From contig SICR01000003.1 of assembly GCA_009691335.1 (NCBI GenBank), forward strand, positions 1 through 46,937: a DNA stretch of 46,937 nucleotides. The letters are read 5' to 3'. Source of the DNA: Candidatus Zambryskiibacteriota bacterium. Its GTDB lineage: Bacteria; Patescibacteriota; Minisyncoccia; Phycocordibacterales; Zambryskibacteraceae. The translations under genes and the position numbers were made by a program. The notes under the pieces were generated by a model that ran no database searches, had not been told where the DNA came from, and saw only the letters and a list, made by a program, of their open reading frames with translations. Each line of letters starts with the position of its first letter. Within the stretch, counting starts at the first letter, position 1. Of this stretch, positions 1-7,777 are shown piece by piece.

Positions 1-3
1 TTG

Positions 4-141
4 CTAGTTAAAAGTTTCAACAATTTCTAACTGCTCTTGCTCTGCAAATTCTTTCAACTCGTCAATCTGCGATTCAATACTCAAAATCTGACGATCTGGC
101 TCGTCGGTAGATTTTCTCGCATAAAGAAAGAATTTGTTCAT
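4..141 (-). pseudogene. N-terminal fragment of a serine site-specific recombinase
   Basis: Reading from an ATG at 141, the minus strand gives 45 residues starting MNKFFLYARKSTDEPDRQ and continuing with LSIESQIDELKEFAEQE, then a TAG stop at 6-4. YARKSTD...QxLSIESQ is the start of the resolvase domain of serine recombinases, with the nucleophile being the Ser of ARKS. Intact family members run to 400-550 residues, so this is a truncated or decayed copy. Any continuation would lie beyond the left edge of the window. The ORF was too short for ordinary gene callers. The recombinase assignment is firm for the fragment; whether the element is still mobile cannot be seen. Confidence 0.7.
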
Positions 142-199
142 AGAAAAAGGTTTATGTTAAATATTGATAATTATTCGCTTCCGGATTGGCTCACATAGG

Positions 200-228
200 T
201 TGACATTTGTATAAATTTGATATATAAT
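200..228 (+). promoter_or_regulatory. Strong sigma70-type promoter (TTGACA-17-TATAAT)
   Basis: Perfect -35 TTGACA (200-205) and perfect -10 TATAAT (223-228) separated by exactly 17 bp. A second extended -10 (TGTTATAAT) lies at 261-269. Together they would drive a transcript of roughly 400 nt ending at the hairpin at 632-663, which covers the small gene at 395-619. Confidence 0.75.
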
Positions 229-394
229 TGTATAAGAGCAGACCGTTAAGGAGAGAGAGCTGTTATAATGTCTCTACCAAGGGATTGCCATTGGGCTAGC
301 TCTGCTATAAGCTGGTTCCAATTCCGCCCCACTTGGGTCGCAAAACAAAGTAATATTGAAGATATTTTTTGGATCATTTGGTGGAGCAGTGACG

Positions 395-619
395 ATGTCC
401 GCCATCTCCATCTACCTGGCAACCCTGCCCCAGATGGGTTGCGGGATGTGGAGTGGACACTGTGACGAAGTGCTCTTCCCAGTCTTCGTAGGGATGGCGT
501 CGCTGTCCCTGATCATGATGACGATTGCGGTCTGGGTCATCCTGGTGGTTTGCATTGAAAATGACCTCAGCAAGCGTTACGTCGGGCGCAGACAGCACCA
601 CCACCGGGCTCGTCCTTGA
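395..619 (+). CDS. Small orphan membrane protein
   Basis: A protein of 74 residues if it starts at ATG 395, which is preceded by a Shine-Dalgarno-like GGTGGAG at 380-386 with 8 nt spacing. An upstream in-frame TTG at 356 is possible but has no ribosome binding site. It has one weak hydrophobic stretch near the N terminus and a clear transmembrane segment around residues 27-50 (VFVGMASLSLIMMTIAVWVI), then a basic, His/Arg-rich tail. The coding sequence is visibly more GC-rich than the neighbouring housekeeping genes. It sits between a consensus promoter and an intrinsic terminator, so it looks like a self-contained transcription unit next to a recombinase fragment. No family recognised. Confidence 0.5.
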   Translation: MSAISIYLATLPQMGCGMWSGHCDEVLFPVFVGMASLSLIMMTIAVWVILVVCIENDLSKRYVGRRQHHHRARP

Positions 620-631
620 GCCCTCTCTACC

Positions 632-663
632 AAAGAGCTCCGATTCGTCGGGGCTCTTTTTTA
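632..663 (+). terminator. Intrinsic terminator of the small orphan gene
   Basis: AAAGAGCTCC / GGGGCTCTTT arms (632-641 and 650-659, one G-T pair) with an 8-nt loop, followed by a T tract to about 662. It lies 13 nt after the stop codon of the small gene. Confidence 0.75.
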
Positions 664-1014
664 ATTCTAATCCCATAAGGTAGTTCCAGTAAAATGATTT
701 TAGACTAACTCTCTATTTGAATGATGTACTCATCATAAACCCCCGCCTCGCTTCACTCGGCAACACCAAAGAAAAATGTTCCTTGCTTTCTTGATTTGGC
801 GGGGGTGAAATTTTTCTTGAAAAAGGAAAGGACATTTTTTTTCGGTGTTCTGCCCTCATGGTCTCGGGCAGGTGGCGGAACAATGCGGACGAAGTTTTGG
901 CAAAACTATTTTTTGGGGAAAAGGATTTGGCAAAACCTCGGCTGACTTTTGTTTTTGAATTCGGAAGTAAATACACAGGGTTACCCTGTGTATTTGCTTA
1001 CGGGATCGGGTATC
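664..1014. other. Non-coding stretch, probably mobile-element debris
   Basis: I see no supportable gene here. The sequence contains long separated inverted arms (CCCCCGCC near 738-746 and GGCGGGGG near 798-806), a repeated TTTTGGCAAAAC-like motif around 896-907 and 927-937, and the palindrome at 969-995. Open frames on both strands are low-complexity and resemble no family I know. The nearby recombinase fragment makes decayed mobile DNA the likeliest explanation, but that is inference. Confidence 0.35.
969..995. repeat. Intergenic hairpin repeat, family 1, copy 1
   Basis: Perfect inverted repeat: arm AAATACACAGGG (969-980), loop TTA, arm CCCTGTGTATTT (984-995). The ACACAGGG-TTA-CCCTGTGT core recurs at 5228-5262 and 7778-7812 with different but still self-complementary flanks. 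Confidence 0.8.
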
Positions 1015-1043
1015 TTGACAACCAAACATAGGTGATATATACT
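1015..1043 (+). promoter_or_regulatory. Promoter of the DEAD-box helicase gene
   Basis: TTGACA at 1015-1020, 17-bp spacer, TATACT at 1038-1043. The predicted leader before the ATG at 1195 is about 145 nt, long for this genome. It can fold: AACTTC/GAAGTT arms enclose GCC/GGC, and an AGTCC...GGACT outer pairing is possible. A long structured leader is familiar from cold-shock RNA helicase genes; regulation here is inferred. Confidence 0.65.
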
Positions 1044-1194
1044 TAAAGAGTTACAAATCAGTCCCTGCTTCGCCAACTTCTACGCCAAGGCTACGAAGTT
1101 CAAGAAGGCCACGCAGGACTAGGCTCCAGAGTTTCCTCCTTTATGTTTATGTTAAAGGCACACAGAACCTCCAAGGCCTTTAATCAAATAGAAA

Positions 1195-2439
1195 ATGACA
1201 TACAACACACGTGGCTCACGGCCAGGTGCTCCTAGAAATAGTGGAGCAAGGTTTGGCGGTGGTTCCTCAAGTAGAAATAGTTTCTCCGGTCCTCGTCGAT
1301 TTGGTGGTAGACCAGCTGGAAAAAGGGGAATGAAGAGCTTCTCCGATGTTTCCAAATTTATAAATAAAGCAGTTATCACCGAAGAGGTTGAGGTTTTTAA
1401 ACCTGAACATTCTTTCAATTCTTTCGAATTGAATCCATTACTTAAGAAAAATATTTTGGCTAAAGGCTACGAGAACCCAACCCCAATACAGGACAGGGCT
1501 ATTCCTCATGTACTTAGAGGCGAAGATATCGTTGGCATTGCGAACACCGGTACAGGCAAGACCGGAGCATTCCTCATACCGCTTATCAATAAGGTTCTAA
1601 ATAATCCGACAGAGAAGGTACTTATCGTCGCGCCTGTACGCGAACTTGCCATGCAGATAGATGCAGAGCTTCGAGAATTTGCCAAAGGTTCTGGACTCTT
1701 CTCTGTAGTTGTTATCGGCGGGGCAAGTATGGGCAATCAGATACGCGAACTTCGTGGACGACACAACTTCGTCATCGGTACACCGGGACGCATTAAGGAC
1801 CATATAGAGTCTAGACACTTGAGTTTGTCAGGATTCAAAACTGTGGTGCTCGACGAAGCAGATCGCATGCTCGACATGGGATTCATCGGCGATATGAGAC
1901 TCTTGATGAGCCAGATGGCACCGGATAGACACACACTATTCTTCTCTGCAACGATTTCTCGCGAGATAGAAGGACTGATACATGAGTTTCTCAAAACTCC
2001 TGTAAGAATTTCTGTAAAGACTCAAGACACTGCCAAGAATATAGATCAAGATGTCATCCGTATACAAGGCAGGCAGAAGTTCGATGTGCTTCGTGATCTA
2101 CTGTCTGATAAAGAGGAGTTTAACAAGACTCTCGTCTTTGCTCGTACCAAACACGGTGCAGATAAGCTCGCCAAGGCTTTGACACAAGCGGGTGTCAGGT
2201 CTGACGCAATCCACGGTAACAAGCAACAGAACGCTAGACAGCGAGTGTTGGAGGACTTTAAGAAAGGGATCGTCGCAGTACTTGTCGCCACAGATGTCGC
2301 CGCTCGAGGACTAGACATCAAAGAAATCTCACATGTGATCAACTACGATTTGCCTGCAACTTACGAAGATTATGTGCATCGCATAGGTCGTACTGGCCGT
2401 GCAGAGAAGAAGGGGAAAGCGCTCACATTTATTGAATAA
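1195..2439 (+). CDS. DEAD-box ATP-dependent RNA helicase
   Basis: A 414-residue superfamily 2 RNA helicase that unwinds RNA duplexes using ATP. All motifs are visible: Q motif around 74-99 (GYENPTPIQ), Walker A ANTGTGKT (116-123), APVRELA (146-152), GG and TPGR (196-199), DEAD (220-223), SAT (251-253), then in RecA domain 2 VATDVAARGLDI and HRIGRTGR. The first 45 residues are Gly/Arg/Ser-rich and disordered, a likely RNA-binding extension. The C terminus ends soon after motif VI, so there is no DbpA-type RNA-binding tail. It is monocistronic, with a long structured leader. Likely role in ribosome assembly or mRNA turnover, perhaps with the RNase J encoded at 10.9-12.7 kb. Confidence 0.93.
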   Translation: MTYNTRGSRPGAPRNSGARFGGGSSSRNSFSGPRRFGGRPAGKRGMKSFSDVSKFINKAVITEEVEVFKPEHSFNSFELNPLLKKNILAKGYENPTPIQDRAIPHVLRGEDIVGIANTGTGKTGAFLIPLINKVLNNPTEKVLIVAPVRELAMQIDAELREFAKGSGLFSVVVIGGASMGNQIRELRGRHNFVIGTPGRIKDHIESRHLSLSGFKTVVLDEADRMLDMGFIGDMRLLMSQMAPDRHTLFFSATISREIEGLIHEFLKTPVRISVKTQDTAKNIDQDVIRIQGRQKFDVLRDLLSDKEEFNKTLVFARTKHGADKLAKALTQAGVRSDAIHGNKQQNARQRVLEDFKKGIVAVLVATDVAARGLDIKEISHVINYDLPATYEDYVHRIGRTGRAEKKGKALTFIE

Positions 2440-2489
2440 GTTTCGCTGAATGTGCGATTGACCTAATTTCTAATTTACCCAAATTCTGC

Positions 2490-2495
2490 TATATT
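2490..2495 (+). promoter_or_regulatory. -10 box placing transcription start at the bcp start codon
   Basis: Extended -10 TGCTATATT (hexamer 2490-2495) ends only 6 nt before the ATG at 2502. There is no Shine-Dalgarno sequence in the gap. The expected transcript is leaderless. Confidence 0.55.
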
Positions 2496-2501
2496 GGCAG
2501 T

Positions 2502-3005
2502 ATGACGATTAGAGTTGGATTGAAGGCTCCTGATTTCTCACTTCCTGATCAGAATGGGAAGGTGCATAAACTCTCTACATACAAAGGTAAATGGGTTCTA
2601 TTGTATTTCTATCCCAAGGATGATACGCCCGGGTGTACTATCGAGGCTTGTACAATACGGGACCAGTTCCAAGATTTCAAAAAGATAAAGGCTGTAGTAC
2701 TCGGAGTTTCTAAAGACTCGGTGGAGAGTCATAAGAAATTTGCCGATACATATAAGCTTCCATTTACCATTCTTTCAGACGAAGATAAAAAGATTATCAA
2801 AAAATACGGAGTATGGGGAGAGAAAATTTTGTATGGTAAAAAATATGTAGGCGTGAATCGAACATCATTCCTAATAGGTCCGGACGGTAAGGTGAAAAAA
2901 GTTTATCAGAATGTGAAGCCGCCAAAGCATGCCGAGGAAGTACTTCGTGATATCAAGGAGAAGGAAAAGATTGATGTCAAAGCTAAGTCAAAACGACAAA
3001 AGTAA
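2502..3005 (+). CDS. bcp: Thiol peroxidase, Bcp/PrxQ-type peroxiredoxin
   Basis: A 167-residue AhpC/TSA-fold peroxidase that reduces hydrogen peroxide and organic hydroperoxides. The PGCT motif places the peroxidatic Cys at 45, and a second Cys at 50 gives the PGCT(x)4C pattern of PrxQ enzymes that form an intramolecular disulfide. A Thr and Arg (RTSFLIGPDG) complete the active site region. The last 20 residues are a Lys-rich tail. The start follows a -10 box at 6 nt, so translation is probably leaderless. It converges tail to tail with the EamA gene, with only 2 nt between stops. Confidence 0.93.
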   Translation: MTIRVGLKAPDFSLPDQNGKVHKLSTYKGKWVLLYFYPKDDTPGCTIEACTIRDQFQDFKKIKAVVLGVSKDSVESHKKFADTYKLPFTILSDEDKKIIKKYGVWGEKILYGKKYVGVNRTSFLIGPDGKVKKVYQNVKPPKHAEEVLRDIKEKEKIDVKAKSKRQK

Positions 3006-3007
3006 AT

Positions 3008-3424
3008 TTATTTAAAAACTAGGAGCAGTGCTCCGCTGATGATGAAGGCTAGACCAATGCCTGATTTCAGTGTTATAGCTTCACCTAGAAATAGTGCGGC
3101 TAGGATAACTACAAATACCACACTGAGTCTGTCGAGTGCGGCTACACCGGAGGCTGGGCCGTATTTGAGAGCGAAGAAGTAGAAGAGCCATGAGAGCGCT
3201 CCAGCTATGCCAGAGTATATGATAAAGAGTAGGGTCTTGTTGTCTACCGTTTTGAGCATTGGTAGTTTGCCGAGTATCAGCGCGGCGCTAATCATAAATA
3301 TACCCATAACCGCCGCACGAATGGCTGTGGCTAGAGTCGTATCAACAGTTTTCAAACCGATCTTACCTAAGATGGCGACCGCTGCCGCAAACACTGCCGA
3401 GATGAGAGCATATGCAATCCACAT
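3008..3424 (-). CDS. Half-size EamA/DMT-family transporter
   Basis: About 138 residues from the ATG at 3424, with five predicted membrane helices: one EamA repeat instead of the usual two. Conserved EamA features are AVAILGKIGL in helix 1, GALSWLFYFFALKYGPAS, VVFVVILAALFLGEAITL and the terminal GIGLAFIISGALLL. Half-size members are expected to dimerise. Substrate unknown. I prefer ATG 3424 over ATG 3442 because an extended -10 (TGCTAACAT, hexamer 3438-3433) ends 8 nt before it, as at other genes here. It is divergent from the 3484 gene. Confidence 0.8.
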   Translation of the reverse strand: MWIAYALISAVFAAAVAILGKIGLKTVDTTLATAIRAAVMGIFMISAALILGKLPMLKTVDNKTLLFIIYSGIAGALSWLFYFFALKYGPASGVAALDRLSVVFVVILAALFLGEAITLKSGIGLAFIISGALLLVFK

Positions 3425-3432
3425 ATAGAAAT

Positions 3433-3438
3433 ATGTTA
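3433..3438 (-). promoter_or_regulatory. -10 box of the half-size EamA gene
   Basis: Minus-strand TGC-TAACAT with the hexamer at 3438-3433, 8 nt before ATG 3424. Oppositely directed TAGAAT boxes for the next gene lie at 3453-3458 and 3466-3471, so this is a compact divergent promoter region. Confidence 0.45.
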
Positions 3439-3483
3439 GCACATAACTAAGGTAGAATGAATATGTAGAATAACTAAAAATTT

Positions 3484-3873
3484 ATGGAACTGACAATATT
3501 GTTATCAAAGGTGTTCGGGGTCTACTTTGTGGTCATGGGTGTATTTGTGCTCTTGCGCCGAGAGTGGTTCAAGGCCGTGGTAACTTCCTTTGCAGAAGTG
3601 CCGGCGCTTCGGTTTGTGATGGGCATGTTTATGTTCTTCGGTGGCGTCTTTATGATAGTTTCGCATCAGGATTGGTCTAACTTCTCTTCGGGATTTATCT
3701 CTTTCCTTGGTTGGGCAGTAGCTCTCAAAGCGCTTCTCTATATGAATCTCTCGAATATTGCGATCAAGAAATTTACTTGGCTTAAGACAAGCGATAAGTA
3801 CGGCTGGATAATGGGGCTGCTCTCTCTGGCTCTTGGTCTTTATCTTTCAAATTTTGCTTTCGGTTGGTACTAA
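3484..3873 (+). CDS. Four-helix integral membrane protein, function unknown
   Basis: A 129-residue protein with four predicted transmembrane helices (about 7-25, 43-62, 68-88, 105-125) and short charged loops (RREWFK, KKFTWLKTSDKYG). No catalytic motif is visible and I do not recognise the family. Its stop codon is immediately followed by the ATG of the MurA-like gene with no intervening base, so the two are almost certainly co-transcribed and may act in the same envelope process. Confidence 0.75.
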   Translation: MELTILLSKVFGVYFVVMGVFVLLRREWFKAVVTSFAEVPALRFVMGMFMFFGGVFMIVSHQDWSNFSSGFISFLGWAVALKALLYMNLSNIAIKKFTWLKTSDKYGWIMGLLSLALGLYLSNFAFGWY

Positions 3874-5196
3874 ATGTCAAATTGGACGGATGACCGGGAT
3901 GACTTCGAGATAGAAGGTGGTAGGAAGTTGTATGGAGAGATAGTCACCAATGCTTCCAAGAATGGGTCTATGCACCTGTTTGCCGCCGCTATGGTAAATA
4001 GAGGCAAGACTACTTTAAAAAATATTCCCCGTATTGAGGAGGTCAGTCGCTTCTTAGAGGTTTTTCAAAGTCTGGGGGTAAGGGCACAATGGGTTGGTGA
4101 GCATACTGTAACTATAGAGCCGTCAAAAGCTTTGCGATTCGACAATATAGATATTGTCGCGGTAGGTAAGATCCGCTCCGCTCTCATGCTCTTGGGGCCG
4201 CTTTCGGCTTGGTCAAAGAACTTTAAGTTTCCTCATATCGGCGGTTGCAAGATGGGCGAGAGGACTATCAGCGCACATCGCTATGCCCTAGAATCTCTCG
4301 GTTTGAAAATAGTTACAGAAGAGAATCACTACAATATTTTTGTTTTAGGCAAACCGAAGAAAGAAGTGGTTATGTATGAGTCCTCTGATACTGGCACTAC
4401 CAATGCCATATTGCGCGCCGCAGTCTTGCCTCAAACTACGATCATCGATTTCGCCCAGCAGAACTATATGGTCTTGGAGGTCTGTTACTTTTTACAAAAA
4501 CTAGGTATTGGTATTGCGGGTATTGGGACCAAAACTTTGACTATTACCGGCAATCCAAATATTAATAAAGATATTGAATACTCCAATAGTGAGGACCCTA
4601 TTGAGGCTATGTTCTTCATCGCCATAGCGATTATGACAGGCTCTAAACTCGTTATCTGCCGCGCACCAATAGATTTCTTGAAAGTAGAATTATTAAAATT
4701 AGAAAAGATGGGATTGAAGTATAAACTCTCCAAGCTGTATCTATCGGATAATGGATTTACCAAGTTGGTAGATATCACTGTTTATCCTTCTAATCTCAAG
4801 GCCCTCTCTGACAAGATACATGCGCAACCTTACCCGGGGATAAACACTGACAATCTGCCGTTCTTCGTACCTATCGCAACACAAGCCATCGGCAGAACGC
4901 TTATACACGACTGGATGTGGGAAGATAGAGCAATATTTTTCACCGAACTTAACCGTTTGGGAGGCAAGGTTACATTGGCCGATCCGCACCGAGTTTTTGT
5001 CGATGGGCCCAATAAGTTGAAGGCGACACAGATAGTATGTCCGCCAGCTCTGCGCCCCGCTATGATGCTCATGGCCGCTATGCTCGGTGCTGAAGGTATA
5101 TCAACCCTTCATAATGTTTATGCTATCTGTCGTGGTTACGAGAATATTGTCGGAAGACTCAATAAAATAGGAGCCAAAATCAAGCTATTGAAATAA
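3874..5196 (+). CDS. Divergent UDP-GlcNAc 1-carboxyvinyltransferase (MurA-like)
   Basis: A 440-residue EPT/RTPC-fold enzyme. MurA adds enolpyruvate from PEP to UDP-N-acetylglucosamine, the first committed step of peptidoglycan synthesis. Key residues are retained: Lys29-Asn30 (ASKN), Cys125 and Arg130 in the GGCKMGER loop (equivalents of Cys115 and Arg120 in E. coli), Thr325-Asp326, the WEDR segment at 349-352 and Arg394 (ALRPAM). The surrounding sequence departs strongly from typical MurA (for example HLFAAAM where NAALP is usual), so it may be a paralog with a modified substrate. It directly abuts the upstream membrane protein gene. Confidence 0.82.
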   Translation: MSNWTDDRDDFEIEGGRKLYGEIVTNASKNGSMHLFAAAMVNRGKTTLKNIPRIEEVSRFLEVFQSLGVRAQWVGEHTVTIEPSKALRFDNIDIVAVGKIRSALMLLGPLSAWSKNFKFPHIGGCKMGERTISAHRYALESLGLKIVTEENHYNIFVLGKPKKEVVMYESSDTGTTNAILRAAVLPQTTIIDFAQQNYMVLEVCYFLQKLGIGIAGIGTKTLTITGNPNINKDIEYSNSEDPIEAMFFIAIAIMTGSKLVICRAPIDFLKVELLKLEKMGLKYKLSKLYLSDNGFTKLVDITVYPSNLKALSDKIHAQPYPGINTDNLPFFVPIATQAIGRTLIHDWMWEDRAIFFTELNRLGGKVTLADPHRVFVDGPNKLKATQIVCPPALRPAMMLMAAMLGAEGISTLHNVYAICRGYENIVGRLNKIGAKIKLLK

Positions 5197-5227
5197 TTTC
5201 CTGAAGAGAGAATAGAAACCTGTAGCG

Positions 5228-5262
5228 CACCCCATACACAGGGTTACCCTGTGTATGGGGTG
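5228..5262. repeat. Intergenic hairpin repeat, family 1, copy 2
   Basis: A perfect 16-bp stem: CACCCCATACACAGGG (5228-5243), loop TTA, complementary arm 5247-5262. It sits between two convergent genes, 2 nt before the stop of the minus-strand gene, where it could act as a two-way terminator. On the plus side it is followed by the T-rich GTTTATTT. Confidence 0.85.
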
Positions 5263-5264
5263 GT

Positions 5265-5879
5265 TTATTTGTAAAAGCGGGCTTCTACTTCGTCCCACCA
5301 GCCATTCTTATCTGCGTCTCGGGTGGTCGGGTTAGTATTTACACATGCTGATCCAGATACTTCTTCTTGAAAACAGAATTTCATCCCAAGAAGTTTGATA
5401 TCTCCGGTATCTTGGGTAAAGAACAGCACTACCTGCGCTGACGTGCCATAGACACTAGCATTGAAGTAGTGGCTTAACATTATTATTTGCTTCTCGTCGT
5501 AATAAGTCTCTTTGAAATCATCTCTAAGCAGATCTCGGGTAAAGATGTAGACATTGTCCATGAGAGTATTGCATTCATTTGTCTTTAGCGGGTCTTGGCA
5601 AGTATCTGATAGTTGGTATGAGAGGCTCTTTATACCCTTCAGATTGTGAGTACGAGAGAATTCCCGATATTGCTCAAATGTCTGCCAAGCTTGGTCTGGA
5701 ATGCGGTTGTCTGGCGCTGGGGCTCCAAAGTCTGGGATATTGGTAGGGAAGGATAGAGCGCTAAATACTTTTGAAAAAGTGCCGAGCTCGACCTTTGAAT
5801 TAGGGTTGGGAAATAAGTTATCCCAAAATGCGCCATAGACCACTGCAAGCGCTACTGTTATGACTATGGTTCTTTTCAT
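5265..5879 (-). CDS. Secreted or membrane-anchored protein of unknown function
   Basis: A 204-residue protein with an N-terminal hydrophobic segment (residues 3-18) acting as signal or anchor. The rest is polar and lies outside the membrane. It has four cysteines (two in DTCQDPLKTNEC, one in KFCFQE, one in SACVNT) that could form two disulfides. The C terminus DADKNGWWDEVEARFYK resembles a calcium-binding thrombospondin type 3/EF-hand-like loop (DxDxNGxxDxxE), commonly the end of such Parcubacteria surface proteins. No enzyme motif seen. Divergent from ftsE. Confidence 0.75.
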   Translation of the reverse strand: MKRTIVITVALAVVYGAFWDNLFPNPNSKVELGTFSKVFSALSFPTNIPDFGAPAPDNRIPDQAWQTFEQYREFSRTHNLKGIKSLSYQLSDTCQDPLKTNECNTLMDNVYIFTRDLLRDDFKETYYDEKQIIMLSHYFNASVYGTSAQVVLFFTQDTGDIKLLGMKFCFQEEVSGSACVNTNPTTRDADKNGWWDEVEARFYK

Positions 5880-5926
5880 AGATTGATGATTCTTGATAAT
5901 ATTAGGAATAATACCATAACAAGCGG

Positions 5927-5955
5927 TTGAAGGTAAGGTACTTGGATGGTAAAAT
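5927..5955 (+). promoter_or_regulatory. Promoter of ftsEX
   Basis: TTGAAG (5927-5932), 17-bp spacer, extended -10 TGG-TAAAAT (hexamer 5950-5955), ending 8 nt before the ftsE ATG at 5964. Confidence 0.6.
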
Positions 5956-5963
5956 AAAATGAC

Positions 5964-6644
5964 ATGATCTTCTTTGACCGCGTTTCTAAAATTTATCCGG
6001 ATGATTCCGTAGCTCTGGATAATGTGACTATCTCAATTGAACCCAAGGAATTCGTCTCTATCGTAGGACCGTCAGGGGCCGGCAAGACGACACTGCTTAA
6101 ACTCTTTCTAGCCGAGGATAAGCCCACGGAAGGTAGTATCCTCTACGACAATGTAGATATCCACAGTCTAGATAAGAAATCCATCAATGAGTTCAGAAGA
6201 AGGGTGGGTATGGTCTTCCAAGATTTCCGCCTTTTACCAGATAAAACTGTTTACGAAAATATTGCCTTTACCATGGAGGCTTCTGGACGCTCTGATGATG
6301 AGATAGAAGCGGATGTGCCATACGTCTTGGAACTGGTAGATTTGACGGCTAAAATTTGGAACTTCCCTCACGAGCTTTCCGGTGGAGAGAAGCAGCGTGT
6401 AGCTATCGCTAGAGCTCTGGTTAATGAGCCAGACGTCATTATCGCAGACGAGCCGACTGGGAACTTGGATCCAATGAACACCTATGACATTGTCCAAATA
6501 TTGAAGAAGATCAACGACCTCGGCACTACTGTGATATTGACTACTCACAACAAAGGTATAATAGATTCTCTAAGAAAGCGTGTCATCGCCATGGATAAGG
6601 GTCGGGTGGTACGTGATGACAGGTCAGGTAAGTACGATGCGTAG
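5964..6644 (+). CDS. ftsE: Cell division ATP-binding protein FtsE
   Basis: A 226-residue ABC ATPase. Walker A GPSGAGKT (35-42), Q-loop FQDFRLL (85-91), signature LSGGEKQR (138-145), Walker B VIIADEP (158-164) followed by TGNLD, and the switch His in TTHN. With FtsX it forms the septal complex that activates peptidoglycan hydrolases during division. The next gene is ftsX, 26 nt downstream, which settles the assignment against other LolD-type ATPases. No Shine-Dalgarno; the promoter places the mRNA 5' end at or next to the start codon. Confidence 0.94.
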   Translation: MIFFDRVSKIYPDDSVALDNVTISIEPKEFVSIVGPSGAGKTTLLKLFLAEDKPTEGSILYDNVDIHSLDKKSINEFRRRVGMVFQDFRLLPDKTVYENIAFTMEASGRSDDEIEADVPYVLELVDLTAKIWNFPHELSGGEKQRVAIARALVNEPDVIIADEPTGNLDPMNTYDIVQILKKINDLGTTVILTTHNKGIIDSLRKRVIAMDKGRVVRDDRSGKYDA

Positions 6645-6670
6645 TTCAACTTCACCCACTATAAATAAAT

Positions 6671-7609
6671 ATGATTAAAGAACTTTTGAAGACAAAACTA
6701 AAGAGGATTATACGAGCAGGCCTCTATAATTTCTGGAGAAATGGCACTGTCTCTCTGGCATCGGTGCTAGTCATGATGGTAACTCTGACGGTTGTCGGGT
6801 TCATTTCTTTCTCTGGCGCCATTCTAGATACTTCACTCAATGAACTGCGAAACAAAATAGACATTAATGTCACTTTTGTCCCATCAGCAACAGAAGAAGA
6901 TGTGTTGAATATCAAGTACTCTCTTGAATCATTACCGGAAGTCTCGCTTATAACTTATATTTCCAAAGAAGAAGCCCTCACTGCCTTCAAGGATCGTCAT
7001 GCCAATGATCAATCCATCTTGGCTGCTCTAGATGAGCTTGATAGTAATCCTCTTGGGGCAGTACTCAACATCAAGGCTAGAGACCCGTCTCAGTATGCTT
7101 CAGTAGCGCAATTCTTAGAGGGGGATAATACAGTCTCTAAAAGCGGTATCACTATCGTCAGTCGCGTAAATTACTTTCAGAACAAAGCAGCTATCGATAG
7201 ACTAACAGCCATCATCCACTCTGCGGACCGTCTGGGTCTTGCTCTGACCATACTTCTGGCTATTATCTCTATGCTTATCGCTTTCAATACCATACGGCTC
7301 ACTATTTATATATCCAAAGATGAGATATCGGTCATGCGTTTGGTCGGCGCTTCTACAAGCTACATACAAGGGCCATTTGTAGTGCTCGGCATTATCTACG
7401 GCTTAGTGGCAGGGATTATCACCCTTGTCCTCTTCTTGCCTATGACTTATTGGTTGGGAACCGAGACAGAAAATTTCCTTATCGGATTTAATGTTTTCTC
7501 GTACTATTTGCGACACTTCGTGGAGATTGCTCTTGTCATAATGATCTCTGGCATTCTCATCGGCGCTCTCTCAAGCATCTTAGCAATCAGAAAATATCTA
7601 AAAGTTTAG
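6671..7609 (+). CDS. ftsX: Cell division protein FtsX
   Basis: A 312-residue integral membrane protein: short basic cytoplasmic N terminus, TM1 around 28-50 (VSLASVLVMMVTLTVVGFI), an extracellular domain around 55-170 (where FtsX binds hydrolase partners), then three further helices in the FtsX/MacB C-terminal domain (about 185-210, 230-255, 282-305) with the family motif SVMRLVGAS. It follows ftsE in an apparent two-gene operon. Confidence 0.93.
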   Translation: MIKELLKTKLKRIIRAGLYNFWRNGTVSLASVLVMMVTLTVVGFISFSGAILDTSLNELRNKIDINVTFVPSATEEDVLNIKYSLESLPEVSLITYISKEEALTAFKDRHANDQSILAALDELDSNPLGAVLNIKARDPSQYASVAQFLEGDNTVSKSGITIVSRVNYFQNKAAIDRLTAIIHSADRLGLALTILLAIISMLIAFNTIRLTIYISKDEISVMRLVGASTSYIQGPFVVLGIIYGLVAGIITLVLFLPMTYWLGTETENFLIGFNVFSYYLRHFVEIALVIMISGILIGALSSILAIRKYLKV

Positions 7610-7632
7610 CAAGAATATTACGGTTTGAAGAG

Positions 7633-7759
7633 AATAGGGTCAGGTACCTTTTCTTGGCCATCCCAGCTTTCAGTTAGTGGCTTCTAGATTATACTTCTTT
7701 ATTTGCTTCTGTACCCACCGATCATCCCCGTAGTGTCACAAAAGGTACCTGACCCTATT
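7633..7759 (-). mobile_element. Internally deleted remnant of a REP-associated (Y1/IS200-type) transposase unit
   Basis: Two perfect 20-bp inverted arms, AATAGGGTCAGGTACCTTTT (7633-7652) and its complement (7740-7759), enclose 87 nt. Read on the minus strand, the interior gives HYGDDRWVQKQIKKYNLEAT then N and stop, then KLGWPRK, which resembles the C-terminal end of Y1_Tnp-domain transposases (RAYTs). The body of the transposase gene is gone, leaving a 127-bp MITE-like element. The repeat is directly visible; the family assignment rests on recognising the C-terminal peptide and the GGGTCAGGTACC end. Confidence 0.6.
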
Positions 7760-7777
7760 TACCCCGCATGTAAATGC

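Noticed and set aside
268-465. ORF starting at an ATG just after the strong promoter
   Set aside because: Composition is unlike a natural protein and the overlapping frame from 395 has a better ribosome binding site and a clear membrane segment.
395-663. Structured non-coding RNA instead of a small protein gene
   Set aside because: The promoter-to-terminator unit could be an RNA gene, but I could not match tmRNA, 6S, SRP or RNase P features, and the frame from 395 has a Shine-Dalgarno and a credible membrane helix. Not fully excluded.
713-976. Minus-strand open frame of 87 codons
   Set aside because: Low-complexity, no family features, crosses one of the palindromic repeats and has no convincing promoter; treated as non-coding.
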